DNA of 64,000 nucleotides. Origin: Globodera rostochiensis (Eukaryota > Nematoda > Chromadorea > Rhabditida > Heteroderidae). The notes under the pieces are model-generated. The model was not told the origin of the DNA. It was given only the letters and a program-made list of their open reading frames with translations, and made no database searches. The position numbers and the translations under genes were made by a program. Within the stretch, counting starts at the first letter, position 1. The number at the start of each line of letters is the position of its first letter. The stretch is from contig JAEVLN010000006.1 of NCBI GenBank assembly GCA_018350325.1, forward strand, positions 4,500,545-4,564,544, given 5' to 3'. This document shows, in pieces, positions 53,408 through 64,000 of the stretch.

Positions 53408-53557
53408 TTGGTGGTGCCCGAAGACATCGATATGTCTATCTTCGAACGAGCAATTTCCGTTGGCAACTGCAACAAAGATTTCCAGAAGCGTGACCAATAC
53501 CTTAATGGAAGTAACATAAATTTGCCTTTTAAATGTCTATCAAACCTTAAAAACTAA
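53408..53557 (+). CDS. Exon-like ORF, 49 codons
   Basis: The frame is open from about 53393 to TAA 53555-53557 and reads VPEDIDMSIFERAISVGNCN and KDFQKRDQYLNG in the GC-rich part. A donor GGAA|GTAACA follows. First codon positions are about 63% purine. No acceptor or convincing start codon is visible, and the - strand is also open behind a good acceptor (TTTGTTGCAG). Function unknown. Confidence 0.28.
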   Translation: MVVPEDIDMSIFERAISVGNCNKDFQKRDQYLNGSNINLPFKCLSNLKN

Positions 53558-54279
53558 GCTTTTTATTCAAAATGCGCAGGGCATCATGATTCTAATCAAA
53601 AAAGATTAAAAATACTTAATAATTGAAAATCGATATATGAGATCAATTAATATTAATTAGAAAATATGCAAATTGAAGACCTGCAACCTAATTGTAATTC
53701 CATAAACAATATAAAAACCAAAATTAATCGACAATTACTTAGTTAATTAAAAATCAATTAAATGTTAATTATGGACAATATATGAAGCCGGCAAGCTGCA
53801 GAAATTAAATTAACAATTAAAAAAGCAAAATGAAGAGAAGACGACGAGCATCATCAACTCTGTTCTTTTACAAAACGTCAGGTCACCGAAAGAATTTGTA
53901 AATTATGTGTCACACCTGGAATTTAAAAATTAAAACTTTTGGCTGTTAAAAAAAAAGATTGGGAAGTTGATTCCTCATGTGATATGTAAAAAAGACTTAT
54001 CAACATAGTTATTGAGAATTTCTAATTAAACAAAAATACTTTTATGCTTACAAAGCGAAAAATACATTAAAGATAATATAAATGAAAATAAATGCCTGTA
54101 AATCTTAAAACGGTGTAAATAATTCTATACACAAAATTTAAAAAGCGCCAATTTTATGCATTTAAAATCTAAGATTCAACATAAAATGGGTTTTTGCAAA
54201 ATTAAATTCAAAAAGTCAAAATCTTTCTTATATTAGTACGACAAATAAAAGTTAAAAGACGAAAGCTTATGGCGAGTCT

Positions 54280-54860
54280 AGGTAAATTGCTCTCCGACAC
54301 TTTTCGGAAAATTGCTCTCGGAAAGTTGCTCTCAGCGGAAAATTGCTCTCCGTGAAAAAAAGGGGAAAATTGCTCTCGGAAAATTTCTCTCCAACGCGGA
54401 AAATTACTCTCCATGAGAAAAAATAAAATACTGGTGGTTTAAACCCCGATTTTGTAAATGATATCTTATAACATTCGGTGAGTGTCTATGGAGGAGTAAA
54501 TAATTTTTAAAGGCCTTTAAAACTATTTCCGATTTTTAAAAATATTTTTGGACTGAATTAGATCTATCAGGGGAAAAGTTAGAGACTTGAGGTTCGTTAG
54601 GCTTAGGCCTAAGCCACTCTTTCCTGTTTATGGCTAGCAGTGGTGATGAAAGAAAAGGTAAATAGAAAAATTCTGGGATGAATTTTGCCCTTTTTATTTT
54701 TTCTCACGGAGAGCAATTTTCCGCGTTGGAGAGAAATTTTCCGAGAGCAATTTTCCTCTTTTTTTTCACGGAGAGCAAACTAAGAGCAACTTTCCGAGAG
54801 CAATTTTCCGAAAAGTGTCGGAGAGCAATTTACCAAAGAGCAATTTACCGGCGCCCCTTA
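54280..54860. mobile_element. Foldback element with arrays of GGAGAGCAATTTTCC units
   Basis: The left arm (about 54280-54425) and right arm (about 54700-54850) are reverse complements. Both are made of repeated AAATTGCTCTC(C/G)G units and share GGTAAATTGCTCTCCGACAC near the outer edge. About 270 bp of unrelated DNA lies between, including GGTTTAAACCCCGATTTTGT, also seen at 40506. No coding capacity; target duplication not resolved. Confidence 0.75.
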
Positions 54861-56123
54861 AAAGAAGACAACAGGACAGAGAATTGTTTTTCAAATGAGA
54901 AAGCAAAAATGGCAAATCGGTATTTGAAAAAAATAATGATTGAAAAAAGACAGGTAATAGAAAATATAAAAAATGAAAAATTAATTTAAAAAAATTCTAA
55001 CATTTTTTTAGTACGCATTTTGCGGTACATTTTAATAACACCATAAAAGACCCGCTTCCATAACTTGGTCCTTCGAAAAAAAAGATTGAAAAATGGAATC
55101 CATCTTAAAATAATTTATTGATCTGTTCGTGGGCAAAGTTACCAAGAACAGAGAAGAACAAATTAAGTGCCTTTGGTTTGCTCAATAAAAATGTAAGGCA
55201 AAAATAAGAATCAATACTAAACATTTCATACATTATTGAAACCACAATTAAGTAAAATTTAAATCGTATTTATGATGAAAAGAATCTTTTAAAATAATAA
55301 ATTTGTAATTTTAAATTAAATATTTGAATAAATAATAAATTAATAGTTTAAAATATTAAATCTTAATGCAAATAAAATATGCAAATTTTACCCAATATTA
55401 TCGACTAGATGTCGTATTAGTGTTTATAAAACTTAGCGTCGCAATTCAGAATAACAGAAAATTTAATAAATTTATTAAAAATCTTTTGGTTAACTTTTTA
55501 TAATGTGAACAAAAGTTCTTTAATTTGTAAATTTTGTAAAAGTTAAATGCAAATAACATTTATTTTCAAAAAAAGGACAGTAATAATTTGGGGATGATAC
55601 TTTTAGTTATTTAACTATTTTTCTGCGCTTTATTTTGTCGAGTTATGCACGAAAACATGGTTTTAACCGGAAATTTGTCATTTTAATGTCACTATTCGTA
55701 ACTAAAAAAAGTTAGCGGTGACGAAACTATTTTAGGGTAAAACGACCCCGGGAGAAAAACACTCGGATCTTTTTAAAGACATTCTAGGGTCGCATTTTCA
55801 GGCCACCTCGGAAAAATCTTTTGTTACTCAATGATCTCATCTTTAGGGGTGTTGATTCAATTAACAATAAAAAACGGTCTCCACAACATTTTCTTTTTTT
55901 GAAACTAAAATAAAACCTATTATTGTCAGATTACACCAAAGACCTGGCCGATAAAAAATGATTACAAGCTTTTAAACTTTTGCTCTTTGTTAGATTAAAA
56001 CAATTTCAAAAACAAACTAAAAAAAATTTGCGAATTAAACTTTTCGGAGAGATTAATATTACGAGAATACAAAATCTTGTTAAACATTATTGGGACCTGT
56101 GTTGAATTGTAATTACTGGACGG
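54861..56123. other. AT-rich DNA; GC patch near 55.7 kb, no supported gene
   Basis: The block at about 55610-55830 is GC-richer (contains AACGACCCCGGGAGAAAAAC) without an open frame, perhaps decayed transposon sequence. Nothing else recognised. Confidence 0.4.
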
Positions 56124-56788
56124 TAGGGATGCTCGAGATTCTCGGTCTCGGTTCTCGAGTCGAGAAATTTCTCGGTTTTTTTGGGTCTCGGTTCTCGGTC
56201 TCGGGTTTGCAAAAAATTTGCATTTTTTGAAAATTTCGTAAAAAATGCATTAAAAACCACGAAAATACACTCCTAAATTGAACTTTTTTTAAAAAATTCT
56301 TTTCTCCGGCGGTTACGATGGAATGGATATCGGGCAAAAATTGTTCCAGAAATAAAAATGGAAATTCAAAATTTGCCGCAAATTGGTTGGTAAGATTTTT
56401 TTGCAGCCTTGTTCGGTATGCAAGAAGAACATCTTTTTAGTCGGAAAAATTACACCAAGCCTTCACAATTCAACTAAATTCGAAAAACTTTCCCGAACCC
56501 GAAAATAAGGACAAATCTTATAAATAAGGACAGATGGCAGCCCTGAGTGTAAAATTATTTATTGAAAATTTTTGGAGCTTAAAATTAATATTTTTTTAAG
56601 TGAATTTCAAAAAAAATTTGAAATTTCTCGATTCTCGGTTCTCGAGTCGAGAAATTTCTCGGTTTTTTTGGCTCTCGGTCTCGGTCTCGAGTCTCGGGGT
56701 CATTTCTCGGTCTCGGTTCTCGGTGTCATTTCCCGGTCTCGGTCTCGGTTCTCGATTCTCGGTAAATTTCAATTCCCGAGCATCCCTA
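56124..56788. mobile_element. Non-autonomous hAT-type element, 665 bp, with 8-bp target duplication
   Basis: Ends TAGGGATGCTCG and CGAGCATCCCTA (12-bp perfect inverted), flanked by the exact 8-bp repeat CTGGACGG (56116-56123, 56789-56796). Subterminal arrays of CTCGGTTCTCGG units fill both ends. ORFs across it are translations of these repeats. The terminus is very close to the inferred right end of the coding hAT element at 15685. Confidence 0.9.
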
Positions 56789-56796
56789 CTGGACGG

Positions 56797-58697
56797 GTAC
56801 ACAAATACGCAAATCAAATAAAATATTTTAAATAACTAAAAATGATGTTGACTTTAATCAACATTTTTTAAAGGCATTACAAATTTTTTTGGCTTTTTCA
56901 TTATATTTAGTAGTAGCATGGACCTTGAGGATTCTTTTTGTTTATATTAACAACAAAAAATTAATGTTGTTTAAAAGATTTTATAAAATAAAATAATTAG
57001 TATCACGGTTTATGTAAAACAAAAAGGGGTTTCTTGCGATTATGGTTTTACAAAATAGATAAAGAAATCAGAAATCAATATCAAATGTCATATTCCGGCA
57101 GCTGGCGCTGTAACGTGAAAATATTTTAATCTTATACCGTATGTGTAACCATGTTTTTTTACTGTTTGTGTAAAAAGTTTTATAACGGCCCTCACATTGA
57201 ACCAAGTCGGATATTTTTTTTTTTATTTTACACTTTTCAAATCAATTTTAAATGACTATCCTTAATAAAATATATATTGTTCATTATTCGTTTACTTGGC
57301 TTCAGCCTTGTGATTTTTCCCGATGCCGCCAGCCAGCCATTTCAGCGCCGACAATTTATATTTAGCTTTTACGCGAAAGTTCAATTTTTTAGGACTTCTT
57401 TTCAAAAACGACTAAAAGTCCATAGTTAAAGATTTCAAAAACAGCCAGCAATCAATGAAGCAGCATAAAAGCTGAATTAAAAAAATTAAAATGCAATTAT
57501 CGATATAAATTCAAGTAAAGGTTTTACTTTTCTAATTAAAGCATATTTTAATTTAAAAATGAAATTTTATTTATTTTTAACACTTATTCCCCAATAAAAT
57601 ATAAAGTTTATACACAAACTGCCCTGCAAAATATTTAATCGAGAAAAACTAGGCGGAGACAATTTTGAACAAATCTATCAAATTGTAAAATATTTTCTTG
57701 ATTTTGAAATTGATAAATAAATAAAACATGATTCTATTTAAAATTTATAGAATACAAATTATTAGTAATATAATAAAAAATTTTAAAACATTTTTTTTAT
57801 AAATGCCAAAAAGAAATAACAAAAAAATAATAAAATGAATCAAAGTCAACAAATCTGGGGAATTTTTAAGTTATCTTGAATCTGTTCACACGATTTTATA
57901 ACATTGAAATACTAAGATTTTTAAATTTGATCTGTCTAACAAAAAAACTACTTTAAGTCTAAAATTTGTCAATTATTACTGAAAAAAGCTTTAAAACAAT
58001 TTAAATCTGATGTAGCTAGATATGCTAATATTCAGCTCTATGCTTATGCAAAAATAAATTTGCCATTAAGTTTAATTTCATTTTTTTAAATTTATGGCTG
58101 AAAAATTTGTACTTAATAATTTAATAAAAAATTATAAACCTTTGCCGACATGCTCATCTACTATATACGTATCATCAACATGTGGCTAGAGGCTTTACAA
58201 AAAATTAATAATTTTAATATAGTATACTTTTATATAAATATACAATTATAAGCTAACAATTATTGGAAAAATACGATTTTAAACTAGCAAAACCTTTTGT
58301 GTTTACAAAGTAATTTGGATTTTTAGATTTATATAAATGATATTTATCAATATGCCAAATTTACGAGGCAATAATAAAAATTCCAATATTATTTAATGTA
58401 GAAAGAGAAGAAATGTTAAAAAATTTAGAAGCTGTCCTGTAGATCAGAACGATATGATGACGCAAAGCATTGCTCGATGGTGCAAAAAAATGTCCGAAAA
58501 ATCAACTTTTGAAAATAAATAAATCAAATATAATTAATGCAATATAAAATTTTGCATTTTTTTTTAAACTAAATAAACATTTGTTGATTCCTAAAGAAGA
58601 AAAGAAGATAAATGCTCACACATTTTGTTGTTATTTCGATCTTTTATTTTAAACTATTTTTATTGCTATTTTTGACTTTTATTTTTTGTTTTAATTT
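56797..58697. other. AT-rich DNA, no supported gene
   Basis: GC patches near 57100 (CAGCTGGCGCTG) and 57300-57360 (repeated CCAGCCAGCC) have no clear frame or splice sites. It ends just upstream of the predicted small gene at 58698. Confidence 0.45.
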
Positions 58698-59097
58698 ATG
58701 GAAGCTCCGTCGGCACGGGTTTTTTCAACGTCTCTCTCTGCTGCAGGTTGTTCGAAAATTATATATATTCGTTTTATCATAAGATGATGATGGCAAGCAA
58801 AATGCTTGTGCAAAGGCCCTTTTCAAAGGTTTCGCCAGGTTGATCGTTATTTGTGCCTTTTCCTTCCTACAAAAAATCTTCCCAGTGTTTATGGAGTTGC
58901 GGATGGTAATTTAATTTCGACATTTTTAATGATATATATCTAAAACGCAAATTTTGATGTTAAATTAGTACTGAATTTCAAAGTGAATCTCGAAGAGTAG
59001 CGACAATATTACGCGATTCGAACAATGCGCAATTCAGAAGTGGGTTTTTGTTAAAAGAAAAAGTCCGGAACCTTTTATATTGTTAAGTAAAGAATAG
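58698..59097 (+). CDS. Predicted three-exon small gene, about 76 aa
   Basis: Exon 1, 58698-58746: ATG then EAPSARVFSTSLSAA, donor GCAG|GTTGTT. Intron 1 is 37 bp, the same size class as the transposase introns. Exon 2, 58784-58905: acceptor TATCATAAG, 40 codons including KQNACAKALFKGFARLIV and a hydrophobic run, donor GGATG|GTAATT. Exon 3, 59038-59097: acceptor GCAATTCAG, reads KWVFVKRKSPEPFILLSKE, then TAG. Phases fit at both junctions (G+AT, then phase 0). One possible membrane helix (about residues 32-50), and the N-terminus is rich in Ser/Ala/Arg. The gene ends 10 bp before a convergent tRNA-like gene. No family recognised. Confidence 0.5.
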
Positions 59098-59107
59098 GCA
59101 AAATGTT

Positions 59108-59180
59108 AGCCCCGGGTGGGACTCGAACCCACATCCTCCACCCAATCCGTGGGCAGCTCTTCCAACTGAGCTACCGGGGC
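59108..59180 (-). tRNA. tRNA-like gene, anticodon not assignable
   Basis: On the - strand, 73 nt. The acceptor GCCCCGG pairs fully with CCGGGGC. The A box is TAGCTCAGTTGG, the B box GGTTCGAGTCC, and the T stem GTGGG/CCCAC is perfect. The D arm GCTC/GAGC pairs. TTTT lies a few bases downstream as a Pol III stop. The anticodon arm does not fold normally: no 5-bp stem with a seven-base loop has T at position 33. It is therefore either a tRNA with an unusual arm, one with a short intron, or a pseudogene. Confidence 0.7.
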
Positions 59181-62100
59181 ATCACATTTGCTTTCTTCTT
59201 TATGGATGATCTTTTGCCCACGCCATAGGCGTTTTAACCATTCGCTTCCAACCAGCGGAACACTCAAATCCTTACAGTTAATACCTTAAATTATTTAGTC
59301 TTATTCTTTTCACCAGCTAACAAAACAAAATAAAAAAACGCACAATCTTACTTAAAAAGTGGGAAATGTTTATTTTAAAATAATAAAAAAAATACGTGTA
59401 AATGAAACTAAAACAAATCTAACTATACCCCTTTTAAATTTTGCAAATTAAATTGATTTATTCTACTTATATTGATTACCTTTGATTATGAATTTAAATT
59501 ATTTTTAAATTTAAAATTTATTTTTATCAGAAATCATTCATTAGTTTACATTTAACAAAAGGAGGTGCCGAACTCATCCACGACTCCTATTTAAATTAAA
59601 CAAAATTTAAAGATTTAAAAAAATGATAAAGCTCAAAGTTATAAAAAAACTAAATGATCTTCATAAAAAATAAAAAGTACAATTAAAGTCTAAATTCTTT
59701 ATGGTTAAACCAAACAAAATTAAAATCATTTTTTTAAAAATATATTCTTTGGCAGTGGAAAGCTTGAATTGGAAAAGATGTGTAAGCAAATGACTTCAGA
59801 AGAACTGGATGTGAGACTCCTTAAACAAGACTTGTCGATTTTCTTAAGAAGTACATGTACCAGGCAACAATTTTTAAAACTTAACATTTGAAACGTCTCA
59901 TACAAAAATTTTTTGTTTTTTACACCAGCGTGTGAACCATAATATTTTTATTAGTTTATGAAACAATAATAAAATGTACACAAATACCATTAGGCCGCGA
60001 GTGTGGTTCAAGCGTGCATTGCAACACACTAAAATTTGCTGAATTATTCATCTTTCATTTAATACGATTAAACTCAACTATTTAAAGGTCAAACAAACTG
60101 TCGAAATACCTGATAAAGTCAAGGCATCGTCAACAATCTATAATGGATAAGACTGCGCTGATAAAAATTAAAAGATATAAAAATTGATAAATGTAATTTA
60201 CCAAAAACAAATAAAAATTCCAATTAATTAAAAAATACTTAAACAAAAATAAATAAGAAAACGCCGGTTTTATAAATTTTATGGGTAGTTCAAAAATTTT
60301 CTTTCTGATATTATATTATATTTTTAAAAATCATTCAGTATACCTAAATAATGCTAAATCAATTGAATCTTCTAAATAAGAAGCCCTACTAAAAACTAGA
60401 GATAGGGCTGTGGAATTTTATTTTCAAAAGTAAATTTTTATTTTTACAAAAAACTGCATTTTTTAATAATATAATTGGTTTAAAGTAATTTTGAAATAAA
60501 AATCAATAAGACAAATGGCTGCAACTACAATTTATCCTCTAATTATTATTATTAATAATCCTTAATTTGGAAACCCAAAAAAGATGCATCTAAACAATTT
60601 AAAGATTTAAATACGAGCGTTAAAACTGATATTTTTTATCGATTAAAATTTTTATTAAAATATCAATTTTGAAATTTAAAACAAGTTAGAATAAAGGATT
60701 AACACTATACGCGTTTTTAAAATAGAACAAAATCAATACTTAAGTTTTTTAAGTTTAAAGATTTGGCAAAAAGTCAACGCTAAATTTGAATAAACGCCAT
60801 AGTTTTACTCTATTGTGTTGCAATAAATTAAATAATACGCATTTTATTTGTTCATGCCATAAATTTTTTCAAGAATTATGCCAAACAATGTGTGGAGATA
60901 TTGTTAAATTTTTTTCGTAAATATTTGATTGTTTTAATTACAATTTTTGTTTAATCATTTTGCGTCTCCGAACTTCCTTATAATTTAAACAGTTTTTGTT
61001 CATTCTAATTGCGTAAACATTAAACAATTTTATAAAAAATCAATTTTTATTTTACTTTTGTAAAATTAGTAATTTTGGACTCAATAATTAAACTAGTTTT
61101 AAAAATTTATCAAACTTTGTAACTCAAACTCTTACGGCTTATGTAATATATTATTTAGAGATCGTTAAGGTATTAAGTGAATTAATTTTTGTGTACAAAA
61201 CCATTAAAATAAAATTGTTATTTATATTTAAAAATCTTTAGTACATAGTTTTGATGTTATTGGTTTTTAATACATTTCTGAGTGTCTTAATTAACAACAA
61301 AATTTTAATTAAAATTTATAAAGGAAATTGATCTATGCTTTAAATTAAACATTTATATTAAAATAAAGTTACTTAACTAATATTTATATTTAAATGTAAC
61401 TAAAAAATTAATTAAATGATTTATTAAATGAAAATTATATTTTTAATTCGGCAATACCCACAGTATTGCGACTTCGAAGTCGAAGTTTCGGCGACGTTTT
61501 CAATTTATTTTTGTACTGTTAATGGAAACAGTAATTGCTCCTGTTCATTTCTGTTTTTTTGTTGATACTTTTTTAAATTTATTTAATATCTTAATTAGCA
61601 AAATTGTTATTTAATCAAGATTTTTTTGCGTGAATGCTTTAAAAATGTTTTTGGATTATGGCTACGAATGCCATAGAGGGGAATGTTGCAGTGTCCAGCC
61701 TCTGTTGAAATAACATCCTCAGCAATTTCCTGACTCGTTTATAAATTATGTTTAAATATTTGATAGTGATTATAGTACGTTTTTTGAACTTTAAGTATAA
61801 ACCGCGTCATCGTAACAGTAATATTTCTGAATGAACCGGAACCGTTTAGATCTTATACGCTACGTCAATTTTCTAGGTTTAATGATTAAACTTTCATTAA
61901 TTTTATAACTTTTTGTGAGAACTCATAATTATTATTTTCGACACTACCTTTTTAATTTAGATAATTTATTATTTAGCAATTAATAAGGTTTTATTGTTAA
62001 ATTTTTGGATTATATGCTAATTAGTAACTTTGTCATAATAGTGAGTGAGCTTTGTTTTGATGATTGTTTTTTACATTTATTAAATTATTTTAAAATGCTG

Positions 62101-62459
62101 TGTTGCTGCAATTTTTCTTTTTATAGTACACTGTTTATAATTTTAAATTATTCTTATTTATAATATTTCTATAAAAAATTTGTTTTATATGTATCGCAAA
62201 TAATTAAGGTCAAAAATAAAGGAATTTATTTATTATATTATTTATCCTTTTATATTTTGTTTGATTTTTATTTTTTTAACATTACTTTGAGCTCATATTT
62301 GTAATATTTTTGCATTAAATTTTTTAATATGCGCAGATTTTAGAACTTGGCGAGGGGAGTTTTATTTCTTCAATAATGTTTTCAAGCAAACATTTATCTT
62401 TAATCGTCAGCTTCTAGCTAAAACCAGTGTTCGATGTCAGACCGGTACAGGCCTCCTAA
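59181..62459. other. AT-rich DNA, no supported gene
   Basis: A-rich on the + strand to about 60.7 kb, then T-rich. GC patches near 59980, 61460 and 61690 are short and lack splice support. No transposon ends were found. Confidence 0.5.
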
Positions 62460-64000
62460 AAATCCAACATGTCGTTGGAAACACATTCCATCGTTTTGGC
62501 GAAAAACGGTTTTATTACTATCCGTGCACTTTAATTTGTTTTTAAAAATTTGTATTTGTTTTAGTTATCGATAATTTGTGCTCTTTGAACGACTTTTAAA
62601 TATTGTCGGCCTAATGGCAACCAGCGAGTGCCATCCATGACGCCAATGCCAAAGCCCACAAATGGCAGAATGTTGGGTTTAATTAGCACTTGGTTGCTTA
62701 TTTTTAATTTATTTTTATTTACTGATCTCATCACTTCAATTCTAATTTTATTTTCAATCTTTTACTTATTTCTTCTGAAGATATTTTGAATTGACAATTT
62801 TTGTTTAATTTTACGATACCATTTTTATTAATGCGTAAAAAAATGAAATACTATATATACACCAAATAATGTCTGTTTAATGGTAAATTAATTATAATAA
62901 TTATGCATGGTTTAGTTCTGCCTCGCTCAACATTCCAAAATTTTTTCAATATTTTTTTAGTCTGATTAAGTAATTGCCAATGGAATTGTATTAAATGATT
63001 TTGTTCAAAGGTTTGACCGTTTGCTAATTTGTTTGGTCTGGAATTTAATTAATTAATAACCTTTAAATTCGCTTACAATGGAGGAAAAAATTTAAGTAAT
63101 ACTTTATAAAAGGTAGAATTTTTAATTTTTACACTGCTTTTAATTTATTTAAAATAAGAACTTTCATTTATTTGACCAATAATTTTTTTTTGTACTCCAA
63201 AATTTTATTAAATTTAAATTTATTATTTTTAGGAAATGTATGCCAAGTCGCGCTGGTAGTGAATTCAAGTTATCTTTTACTACTATCGATTCTAAAAAAT
63301 AAAATTTTGCTTTTAACAATTTTTGTATTTTATTTTGAAACAATTTAAAGCAATACTTTTGTATTTAATTATTTTTTAGATTATTTTAAAATTTTTGCAA
63401 AACTGTATTTCGGAGTTTGATATCAAGTTATTAATTATTTAATTAAAATTGTGTTTTTTGGGGTTTGCTTTTAATGAATTTATTTATATTGCGCCCTATT
63501 TAATAAATAAATATAATTTTGTCAAATTATTCAATGTTTATCACCAACGGCCGGCATGACGATGATTCCTTCATTGAATTCTCTTTTGCTTACATGTCGA
63601 CCGAATTTTGGAGCTGCAGTTGTCTTTACTGTAATATTATGTGTTATATTTGCTAATTTATTATGGTTTGTTTTGCTTTATGCATTTTTTTGTTGTTCTA
63701 TTTGTAGTATAATTTTAATGCTAGATCAAAATATACAGCAACCAATTCATAATTTAAAGTTTTATGGCTAATAGTAGCTGGGTAATAGCCGAATCCAGCA
63801 TCCATGAAAGCACGTAATTTAATTGTTTGGTTTATATTTAGGATAATAAATTTTTCTATTATTTCATTATCATGCAATTCAGTTCATTTTTTAAGCATTA
63901 TTATATTAGTTTGGTTTTATTTATTAAATTTATTACTATTTCTTATAGAAGAAAAGTTAAGTTTTTAGTTTTTTAATTACTATTTGGCGATTTAGCTCAC
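62460..64000 (-). repeat. Right arm of the large inverted repeat (continues past window end)
   Basis: Reverse-complement match of 23192-24830, still in register at base 64000. It carries - strand copies of the exon segments: MDAGFGYYPA (63805 down), PNILPFVGFGIG (about 62675 down) and ARIVIKPFFAKTMECVS (about 62520 down). It lacks the glutamine-rich exon. The arm may extend further outside the window. Confidence 0.8.
63698..63805 (-). CDS. Right-arm counterpart of the 23389 gene's first exon, extended
   Basis: ATG at 63805 gives MDAGFGYYPATISHKTLNYE and on for 35 codons to TAG 63698-63700. The first nine residues equal those of the left-arm exon. The rest lies in about 210 bp present only in this arm. 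A small ORF on the + strand here (63556-63771) is hydrophobic and probably antisense noise. Confidence 0.28.
   Translation of the reverse strand: MDAGFGYYPATISHKTLNYELVAVYFDLALKLYYK

Noticed and set aside
54678..54989. ORFs over 54.2-55.0 kb
   Set aside because: They read through the repeat arms of the foldback element.
56572..56835. ORFs over the 56.1-56.8 kb element
   Set aside because: Produced by CTCGGT repeats; open on both strands for the same reason.
63556..63771. Hydrophobic 71-codon + strand ORF
   Set aside because: Lies opposite the exon conserved between inverted-repeat arms; T-rich DNA gives hydrophobic frames by chance.
1..64000. CRISPR arrays, bacterial operons, rRNA genes
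   Set aside because: None seen; the regular repeats present are transposon subterminal arrays and the gene structure is eukaryotic.

Overview
The window is eukaryotic nuclear DNA, very AT-rich (about three quarters A+T outside the transposons), and most likely from a nematode. The reasons are tiny GT..AG introns of about 35-44 bp, a BEL/Pao retrotransposon with a phlebovirus-like glycoprotein (a combination known from the nematode Cer7/Cer13 elements), and dense hAT-type DNA transposon debris. A root-knot nematode or a similarly AT-rich species would fit, but the species is an inference.

Region 1 (1-15.7 kb) is a nested transposon. A hAT (BED zinc finger) transposase gene runs on the + strand and is split by a 13,060-bp BEL/Pao element on the - strand. 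The BEL element has near-identical 1.09-kb LTRs, a perfect 5-bp target duplication (GGCGG), TATA box, poly(A) signal and candidate primer site. Its 2,889-codon open frame encodes Gag, protease, reverse transcriptase, RNase H, integrase and a two-part envelope. Three further - strand frames lie between the 5' LTR and gag. The first has no ATG of its own, but a predicted 113-bp intron would create one exactly at the splice junction.

Region 2 (15.7-64 kb) is mostly AT-rich DNA without long ORFs. It holds several non-autonomous hAT-like elements with exact 8-bp target duplications (19.06, 40.1-41.9, nested 40.7-41.2 and 56.1-56.8 kb), a foldback element (54.3-54.9 kb), an 0.87-kb tandem duplication (26.9-28.6 kb), and older dispersed duplications. 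A diverged inverted repeat has arms at 23.2-24.8 kb and 62.5-64.0 kb, the second running off the window end. One tRNA-like gene sits at 59.1 kb.

Small GC-richer islands in this desert look like exons. Two give multi-exon models with matching splice phase: 23389-24503 (+, glutamine-rich tail) and 58698-59097 (+, small protein with one hydrophobic segment). The remaining islands are reported as low-confidence single exons. I could not assign a known cellular function to any of them.
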